Assembly (NCBI GenBank): GCA_029781035.1
Contig: JAKOXK010000017.1
Span: 101,384 to 165,383 of the forward strand
DNA: 64,000 nt
Reading direction: 5' to 3'
DNA from: Armatimonadota bacterium
GTDB taxonomy: Bacteria; Armatimonadota; Fimbriimonadia; Fimbriimonadales; Fimbriimonadaceae
The stretch's first letter is position 1; every line of letters starts with the position of its first letter. Made by a program: the position numbers and the translations under genes. Positions 58,663-64,000 of this stretch are shown here, piece after piece. Below the pieces are notes generated by a model. The model worked only from the letters and a program-made list of their open reading frames with translations. It was not told the origin of the DNA and did no database searches.

Positions 58663-58719
58663 AAGGACGCCGCAACACAGGGCCGACTGAGCCTGGCGTC
58701 TGGGAAGCGAGTCGACAGC

Positions 58720-59868
58720 ATGGTTCAATCACCGTTGCCCGCGGAATACACGCATCTCACCGAAGACGAGACTCGGGAGCGGATCCGGCGCGCCAAATCG
58801 AAGCTAGCCGACCGCCTCGTCATCCTGGGACACCACTATCAAAGGGACGAGATCATCGAGCACGCGGACTATCGAGGGGACAGCTACAAGCTTGCCCAGC
58901 ACGCTCGAGAACACCCTGAAGCCGAGTTCATCGTTTTCTGCGGGGTCCACTTCATGGCAGAGAGCGCCGATATCCTGACGCCTGAAGGGCAGAAGGTCGT
59001 CCTACCGAACCTGGCGGCGGGGTGCTCCATGGCCGACATGGCCAACCTCTTTCAGGTCAAGCGATGCTGGTCAGAGCTTGCTCAGGTCCTGGGCTTTCAG
59101 GACTCAAAAGACGGCTCTGAGCCAGGCAAGGCACCTGTCGTTCCCGTGACCTACATCAACTCGGCCGCGAACCTCAAGGGCTTTGTCGGCGAGCATGGTG
59201 GCGTGGTTTGCACCAGCACCAATGCGCCTGGTGCCCTTCGATGGGCTCTGGAGAGAGGCGAGAAGGTCTTGTTCTTCCCCGACCAGCACTTGGGACGGAA
59301 CACGGCAGCAGCGATGGGATACGACCCGGCGCGCGACATGGTCGTCTGGGATCCCTTCAAGCCATTGGGCGGCAACACGCCTGAAAGGCTTCGCGAAGCG
59401 ACCTTCGTTCTGTGGAAAGGGCACTGCAGCGTCCACAAAAGGTTCACGCTTGAACAGGTCGAACTGGCTCGGTCAAACCACCCCCAGGTTCAGGTCATCG
59501 TCCACCCCGAGTGTGAGCACGAGGTTGTGAAGGCTGCTGACCACTACGGCTCGACTGAGTTCATCCTCCACAAGATCGAGGAGGCGGCGCCCGGCTCGGT
59601 GTGGGCAGTCGGAACTGAGATCAACCTCGTGAACCGCATCGCACAGGATCAGGCCGACAAGACCGTGTTCTGCTTGGACCCTCAGATTTGCCCGTGTTCG
59701 ACCATGTACCGGATCCACCCGTCTTTCCTCTGTTGGACGCTGGAAAACCTTGTCGAGGGCAGAACAGTCAACCAGATCAAGGTTCCCGAGGACGTGTCGA
59801 GGTGGGCTCTCGTCGCCTTGGAGCGGATGCTTGAAGTCGGCAAAGCGCTGACTGCCCCCGTCGACTGA
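58720..59868 (+). CDS. nadA: Quinolinate synthase A
   Basis: 382 residues from ATG 58720 (MVQSPLPAEYTHLTEDE); a GTG at 58651 would add 23 residues. 'LVILGHHYQRDEIIEHADYRGDSYKLAQ', 'FCGVHFMAESADIL' and the three cluster cysteines (GCSMADM, HPECEHEV, and the late PCSTM segment) identify NadA, which makes quinolinate from iminoaspartate and dihydroxyacetone phosphate using a [4Fe-4S] cluster. NadB and NadC are not nearby. Confidence 0.94.
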   Translation: MVQSPLPAEYTHLTEDETRERIRRAKSKLADRLVILGHHYQRDEIIEHADYRGDSYKLAQHAREHPEAEFIVFCGVHFMAESADILTPEGQKVVLPNLAAGCSMADMANLFQVKRCWSELAQVLGFQDSKDGSEPGKAPVVPVTYINSAANLKGFVGEHGGVVCTSTNAPGALRWALERGEKVLFFPDQHLGRNTAAAMGYDPARDMVVWDPFKPLGGNTPERLREATFVLWKGHCSVHKRFTLEQVELARSNHPQVQVIVHPECEHEVVKAADHYGSTEFILHKIEEAAPGSVWAVGTEINLVNRIAQDQADKTVFCLDPQICPCSTMYRIHPSFLCWTLENLVEGRTVNQIKVPEDVSRWALVALERMLEVGKALTAPVD

Positions 59869-59894
59869 GCCGCCAGGAAACGTGCATCCGGCCC

Positions 59895-62228
59895 TCAAGC
59901 CAGGGCAATGCTGAGGGCTTCGGAAGCATCGGTCACCGGATGGAACGACACGCCCCGTTGCACGACATCGGGCAGATCGTCGATATCGCGCATATTCTCT
60001 TCGGGCAACACAACGTGCTTGATGCCAGCCCGGTGTGCGGCCAAGACTTTTTCCCGGACACCGCCGACCGGCAGAACCTTGCCCCGCAACGTGACTTCCC
60101 CCGTCATGGCGACGTCCCGTCGCACAGGGCGGCCCGAGAATGCCGAGACCAGGGCGGTCAAGATCGTCACGCCCGCACTGGGGCCATCTTTCGGAACGGC
60201 ACCTTCTGGAACATGGACGTGCAGGTCATACCGAAACTCGCCTGTACCGTACTTCGATTGGTTGGCGCGGAGGTACGTCATCGCGGCCAGGGCTGACTCC
60301 TTCATGACGTCGCCCAGCGAACCGGTGAGGCGGACTTGGGGTTGCTCCCCGAACGGAGGCGACAACGAGACCTCGATCGTGACAATGTCACCCCCATACT
60401 CGCTGTACACGAGCCCGGTCGCAGCGCCGACTTCGTCCTTCCTGCCCTTGATCCCATAGCGGAAGCGAGGCTTGCCCAGCATGGTGACGAGCGTCTCGCG
60501 GTCGATGGGAACGGAGCCCGACTCGCCTTCGGCAATCCGGCGGGCAGCTTTCCGGCAGACGGTCGCGATCTCGCGCTCGAGGGACCGGACGCCCGCTTCG
60601 CGCGTGTACTCTCTGACCAAGGTCTCCAGCGAGGCCTTGGGCACCTTAACCTGGTCTTTGGTGAGCCCGTGTTCCGCCAACTTCTTGGGAACCAGGTACT
60701 TCGTCGCGATGTGGAGCTTCTCCTGTTCCGTGTAGCTTGGAAAGCGAATGACCTCCATGCGGTCGCGAAGAGCCGCCGGAACGTTGTCAATGAGGTTCGC
60801 TGTCGCGATGAACATGACCGACGAAAGATCGAAGGACACCTCGATGTAGTGGTCGCTGAACTGCGAGTTCTGCTCTGGATCGAGGGCCTCGAGAAGGGCC
60901 GAGGTCGGATCTCCCCGGAAGTCATAGCCCATCTTGTCGATCTCGTCGAGCATGAAGACTGGATTTCGCGTGCCGCAGGTCTTGATGCCCTGGATGAGCC
61001 GGCCAGGCATGGAACCGATATAGGTGCGGCGGTGGCCCCGGATTTCAGCCTCGTCTCTGACACCGCCGAGCGAGATGCGGTGAAATTGGCGCCCCAGGGC
61101 TTCAGCGATCGACCGACCGATGGACGTCTTGCCGACTCCAGGTGGGCCGACGAAACACAGGATCGGCCCTCGGAGCGAGTTGGACAACTGGCTCACGGCC
61201 AGAAAATCAAGAATCCGGTCCTTCACCTGTCCCAATCCATAGTGGTCCCTGTCGAGGATCGTCGCCGCCTTCTTGACGTTGATCTGGTCTTCGCTCAAGT
61301 TTGACCATGGCAGGGATGCCAGCCAGTCCAGATAGTTCCGGATGACCATCCCTTCTGGAGAGCTTGAGGGTGCCCTCTCCAAGCGCTTGAGTTCAGCGGT
61401 GGCCTTTTCCAAGGTCAGTTCGTCCATGCCGCTCGCTTCGAGCTTGCGTCGGAACTCCTCCCCTTCCTCGCTCAGCGCAGACTCTCCCCCCAATTCGCTT
61501 TGGATGGCCTTGAGCTGTTCGCGCAGGTAGTACTCACGCTGAGTCTGGCCGAGTTCGCGCTCGACTTTGGAGCGGAGAGCGGCCTGAAGCTCCAGCACCT
61601 GTCGCTCCTGAGCTAGGATGCGGACGAGGTTCTCCAGTCGGACGACTGGGTCTGGTTCAGCGAGCAGGCTTTGCTTGACCGATGCCGGACTGGGCAGATG
61701 GTGCGACAGCAGGTCAGCCAAATAGCGCGGGTCTTCGATGCTGGCCACGGTGTCGACGACCTCGGGGGGTACTGTCATTCCGAGGGCAGCGGCCTGCTGG
61801 AACGCCGTCGAGGCCTCCCGAGCAAGAGCCTCTGCTTGCTGTCCGACGGTCGGCGTCTCTCGGAGGACTTCGAAGGAGGCCGTGAAATAGCCTCCCCTGT
61901 AGCTCAGCTTCTGGACTTTGGCCCGCGCCATGCCGCGGAGCACGACTCTCATCGTGCCATCGGGCAATGGAAGCACGTGCAACACCTCGCTCAATGTGCC
62001 GATGTCATAGAGCTCTTCGGCCTTGGGCTCGTCGATCGACTGATCCCGTTGGCCGATCAGGAGGGCTTCCCGGTCGTGCTTGAGAGCCTGTTGAAGGGCC
62101 CTGACGGACATTTCGCGCCCGATTAGGATCGTCTGAATGACACCGGGAAAGTGCACCGTGTCGAGCAGTGGGAGAACGGGGGCTCGCATCACCGCGGATT
62201 CCGTCGCGATCTTGGGTCGCACAGGCAT
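59895..62228 (-). CDS. lon: ATP-dependent protease Lon
   Basis: 777 residues. N-terminal LON substrate domain ('APVLPLLDTVHFPGVIQTILIGREMSVRAL'), AAA+ with Walker A 'CFVGPPGVGKTSIGRSIAEAL' and 'MLDEIDKMGYDFRGDPTSALLEALDP', and the protease with catalytic Ser in 'KDGPSAGVTILTALV' and Lys in 'LPVGGVREKVLAAHRAG'. It degrades damaged and regulatory proteins. The chosen ATG (62228) has AAGGTGAG eight bases ahead; the frame is open to 62348 but that extension is not conserved. It lies 13 bp downstream of the GbsR-type gene. Confidence 0.95.
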   Translation of the reverse strand: MPVRPKIATESAVMRAPVLPLLDTVHFPGVIQTILIGREMSVRALQQALKHDREALLIGQRDQSIDEPKAEELYDIGTLSEVLHVLPLPDGTMRVVLRGMARAKVQKLSYRGGYFTASFEVLRETPTVGQQAEALAREASTAFQQAAALGMTVPPEVVDTVASIEDPRYLADLLSHHLPSPASVKQSLLAEPDPVVRLENLVRILAQERQVLELQAALRSKVERELGQTQREYYLREQLKAIQSELGGESALSEEGEEFRRKLEASGMDELTLEKATAELKRLERAPSSSPEGMVIRNYLDWLASLPWSNLSEDQINVKKAATILDRDHYGLGQVKDRILDFLAVSQLSNSLRGPILCFVGPPGVGKTSIGRSIAEALGRQFHRISLGGVRDEAEIRGHRRTYIGSMPGRLIQGIKTCGTRNPVFMLDEIDKMGYDFRGDPTSALLEALDPEQNSQFSDHYIEVSFDLSSVMFIATANLIDNVPAALRDRMEVIRFPSYTEQEKLHIATKYLVPKKLAEHGLTKDQVKVPKASLETLVREYTREAGVRSLEREIATVCRKAARRIAEGESGSVPIDRETLVTMLGKPRFRYGIKGRKDEVGAATGLVYSEYGGDIVTIEVSLSPPFGEQPQVRLTGSLGDVMKESALAAMTYLRANQSKYGTGEFRYDLHVHVPEGAVPKDGPSAGVTILTALVSAFSGRPVRRDVAMTGEVTLRGKVLPVGGVREKVLAAHRAGIKHVVLPEENMRDIDDLPDVVQRGVSFHPVTDASEALSIALA

Positions 62229-62241
62229 GGACGTTCTCACC

Positions 62242-62805
62242 TTACCCTTGGCGGTCCAGGTTCGGAACGGCTCCCGGGCTGGAGAGAAGTTCAAGAGCAT
62301 GACGGAACGACTCGTCAGACTCGAACACTTCGTTGTAGATCCGATCAATCACAGCAAAAATACGGAGGAGTTCGCGGAGGCTTTCGCGAAACGACTCAGC
62401 TTCTGGCGTCTGGTCGGTTTCTGGAACCATGGCCAGGCACTCCCGGATCGCCGCGATCGTGGGGTCAAGCTCCCTGCGCTTTCGCTCGCGGACGACCCTG
62501 GCGAACATGTGGACGACGTCTCCGGCACACTGATAGATGTCTTTGCGGTCGCCGGGCTTTCGGAACCGTCGGACGATCCCCCAGTCCATTAGATCCCGCA
62601 GGTTCATGCTGGCGTTGCCCCGACTGATGTGCAACCGATCAATGAGGTCCTCTGCCGTGTAGGCAGAGTTTGTGCAGAGCAGGAGGGCGTGAATCTGGGC
62701 CATCGTGCGGTTGATGCCCCAGCTCGAGCTCATTCGTCCCCACTCGAGCACAAAGCGGTCCTGGGCCAGTTCAGTAGGAGTCGGTGAACCGCTGTTGTCG
62801 TCCAT
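62242..62805 (-). CDS. GbsR/MarR-type transcriptional regulator
   Basis: 187 residues from ATG 62805. 'LEWGRMSSSWGINRTMAQIHALLLCTNSAYTAEDLIDRLHISRGNASMNLRDLMDWGIVRRFRKPGDRKDIYQC' is the winged HTH of GbsR-family regulators, followed by a helical dimer region ('EAESFRESLRELLRIFAVIDRIYNEVF'). It lies immediately upstream of lon and may control it or answer osmotic or choline-like signals; neither is shown. A TAGAAT box lies seven bases before the ATG. Confidence 0.88.
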   Translation of the reverse strand: MDDNSGSPTPTELAQDRFVLEWGRMSSSWGINRTMAQIHALLLCTNSAYTAEDLIDRLHISRGNASMNLRDLMDWGIVRRFRKPGDRKDIYQCAGDVVHMFARVVRERKRRELDPTIAAIRECLAMVPETDQTPEAESFRESLRELLRIFAVIDRIYNEVFESDESFRHALELLSSPGAVPNLDRQG

Positions 62806-62812
62806 GCCTGTG

Positions 62813-62818
62813 ATTCTA
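62813..62818 (-). promoter_or_regulatory. -10-like box TAGAAT, 7 nt before start
   Basis: TAGAAT on the reverse strand, seven bases before the ATG of the GbsR-type gene. Confidence 0.55.
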
Positions 62819-62867
62819 CGTTCCTCGGCGGCCATGGGCCAAGTTGGCCCGCCACCAAGCGACTGCT

Positions 62868-63116
62868 TCAGCGGCTTGAGAGCTTCTCGGCCATGTCGCG
62901 ATTCTTTTCGATGTAATCCTTCCAGTTCGCTGGAACGTCGGTGTCCACGAAGATGGCCGAGACTGGGCATTCTGGCTCACACAGACCGCAGTCGATACAC
63001 TCGTCCGGATGAATGTAGACCATGTCGTCGGCTTCATAGATGCAGTCAACCGGGCAGACCTTCATACAGGAAGTGTCTTTGACTCCAATGCAGGGCTCAG
63101 TCACGACGTATGGCAT
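62868..63116 (-). CDS. fdxA: Seven-iron ferredoxin (3Fe-4S/4Fe-4S)
   Basis: 82 residues. '[55 protein letters not shown]' shows the C-x7-C-x3-CP and C-x2-C-x2-C-x3-CP pattern of bacterial 7Fe ferredoxins. It could be the electron partner of the ferredoxin-NADP reductase at 25.9 kb. The frame is open upstream but the family starts at M-P-Y-V. Confidence 0.93.
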   Translation of the reverse strand: MPYVVTEPCIGVKDTSCMKVCPVDCIYEADDMVYIHPDECIDCGLCEPECPVSAIFVDTDVPANWKDYIEKNRDMAEKLSSR

Positions 63117-63293
63117 GGGCAGTTCGCTCGGGTCAAAGTGTACTCGGAGGGCGTCCGTTCTGCCGACCCTCGAAGGACCGGCGAACGCGACATGGGTCGA
63201 ACGAGCCGGTTTCCTGGCAAGGTGACCTATCGAGTCAAGATTCGTATGACACAATGAAACTTGGGTCCAGTTCGCTGGGCCATGAGGAACACG

Positions 63294-63665
63294 ATGGCGA
63301 TCACCTTGACAGAGCGGGCTGTGTGCGAGCTGAGAGAGCTTATGGTCAGCCAGCAAAAGACCAGTGCGGCCTTGAGAATCTGGGTGGCCGGCGGCGGTTG
63401 CTCCGGGCTTTCCTACGGAATGGCCCTTGACGACAGCGAGCCTGAAGACGGCGACAATGTCTTTGAGCAAGACGGCATCAAGGTCTACGTGGACGGACTC
63501 AGCCTCCAATACATGGTGGGCTCGTCTGTCGACTACGTGGACGACATGATGGGTGGCGGCTTCAAGATTGAGAACCCGAACGCTGTCAGTAGTTGCGGAT
63601 GCGGTTCGTCCTTCAAGACGGAAGGATCTGAGGGCGCCGGTTGCGGCGGTTGCTGCGGTAGCTAG
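63294..63665 (+). CDS. A-type iron-sulfur carrier (ErpA/IscA-like)
   Basis: 123 residues from ATG 63294 with GAGG six to seven bases ahead. '[19 protein letters not shown]', '[21 protein letters not shown]' and '[10 protein letters not shown]' give the three cysteines (C, C-G-C) of A-type Fe-S scaffold proteins. A Gly/Cys-rich tail '[10 protein letters not shown]' adds extra cysteines. It would pass clusters to apo-enzymes such as NadA or ferredoxin. Confidence 0.92.
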   Translation: MAITLTERAVCELRELMVSQQKTSAALRIWVAGGGCSGLSYGMALDDSEPEDGDNVFEQDGIKVYVDGLSLQYMVGSSVDYVDDMMGGGFKIENPNAVSSCGCGSSFKTEGSEGAGCGGCCGS

Positions 63666-63677
63666 CTCGGCCTGCCC

Positions 63678-64000
63678 TTAGCTAACCAGGCTTTCGCCTT
63701 GAGCCTGGAAGATGGCGTGGACATAATCCACCCACTCGATGCGCCCGTTGTTGTCCTTATGAAGGCATCGGAACCCCGTCGAGTAGAGGTCCGTCTCTTC
63801 AATCGGCACTGAGTAGCGGGCTTCAGCTTCAATACTCAGCGGGTGTGCGTCCACTCGTCCGATGCTCAGGGAGTAGATCTCTCCCGTCGGGAAGGGCTTG
63901 CGTGAACGGACTTGGAGACCGCCAAGGCTGACATCGATCACGACGGAGCGAATCGTGTCACTCCGCTTCTTCGAACGCACCATGGCGTACTCCAACAGCT
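63678..64000 (-). CDS. PilZ-domain protein, runs off the window
   Basis: About 107 residues visible. 'RSVVIDVSLGGLQVRSRKPF' is the PilZ D/N-x-S-x-x-G motif, with an Arg-rich 'RSKKRSDTIR' stretch ahead as the first c-di-GMP-binding part. A TTG start is possible at 63995, but the frame remains open to the end, so the N-terminus may lie outside. Confidence 0.8.
   Translation of the reverse strand, partial: LLEYAMVRSKKRSDTIRSVVIDVSLGGLQVRSRKPFPTGEIYSLSIGRVDAHPLSIEAEARYSVPIEETDLYSTGFRCLHKDNNGRIEWVDYVHAIFQAQGESLVS

Larger units (their letters stand above)
58302..58719. other. 418-bp intergenic region between the large unknown gene and nadA
   Basis: No convincing ORF. It holds the divergent upstream regions of both genes, a TAGAAT box at 58600, a hairpin GTCCCG/CGGGAC just before a GTG, and the palindrome GTGAACGTTCAC. 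Confidence 0.7.

Noticed and set aside
1..64000. tRNA, rRNA, CRISPR and insertion sequences
   Set aside because: Gaps were read for cloverleaf ends, regular repeats and transposase frames; none seen, though a tool search would be firmer.

Overview
The window is a GC-rich bacterial chromosome segment, about 58-60 % GC by eye. It holds 65 supported protein genes, packed tightly and often overlapping by 4 bp, with no mobile element, CRISPR array, rRNA or tRNA that I could recognise. The content best fits an Armatimonadota (Fimbriimonadia-like) chromosome: many secreted carbohydrate-active proteins (DUF1080, DUF2961, GH4, GH20, GH57), a pseudopilin-like 'DGH' tail, a proteasome-alpha-like protein, and translation genes outside their usual clusters (rplK alone; rpsF with ssb but no rpsR). 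The phylum is an inference from gene content, not a measured assignment.

Layout. 1-6.5 kb: polysaccharide and surface proteins, an MBL hydrolase and a zinc-less Fpg. 6.5-12.9 kb: GH57 branching enzyme, lipoprotein, WD40 protein, FmdB zinc ribbon, thymidine kinase and two secreted unknowns. 12.9-17.6 kb: a forward run DUF2905, HAD, queA, HTH regulator, glycosyltransferase and a nine-helix membrane protein with presenilin/SPP-type motifs. 17.5-21.7 kb: a reverse run of lipoyl acyltransferase, C26 peptidase, biotin carrier and an unknown, then a probable structured RNA with a strong terminator, then HMG-CoA lyase. 21.8-28.4 kb: rplK, a lone 5'-nucleotidase C-terminal domain, the proteasome-alpha-like gene, mnmG, a ferredoxin-NADP reductase and GH20. 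28.6-35.5 kb: GNAT, then the overlapping operon holin-like / yvcK / gmk / coaBC, a secreted protein and GH4. 35.6-41.3 kb: two zinc-ribbon paralogues around a redoxin, a LON-domain protein, an orphan sensor kinase, ssb-rpsF and an STN-domain secreted protein. 41.3-50.7 kb: RNase E/G, SPFH, triple YbjQ, mutS, DUF2461 and CHAD. 50.7-56.1 kb: an HTTM cassette, fRMsr and dxs. 56.2-64 kb: a 702-residue Cys-rich unknown, nadA, lon with a GbsR-type regulator, ferredoxin, an A-type Fe-S carrier and a PilZ protein running off the end.

Two themes cross the window. First, many genes carry a TANNNT-like box (TAGAAT, CATAAT, TATAAT) only 5-10 nt before the start codon and no Shine-Dalgarno, which predicts widespread leaderless transcripts. 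Second, two genes, queA and the gene at 52.6 kb, appear to start with CTG. The best candidate for an undescribed system is the presenilin-like intramembrane protease candidate at 16.6-17.6 kb. Next come the lone proteasome alpha-like gene, the RNA between the carboxylase genes and HMG-CoA lyase, and the triple-YbjQ/SPFH pair.
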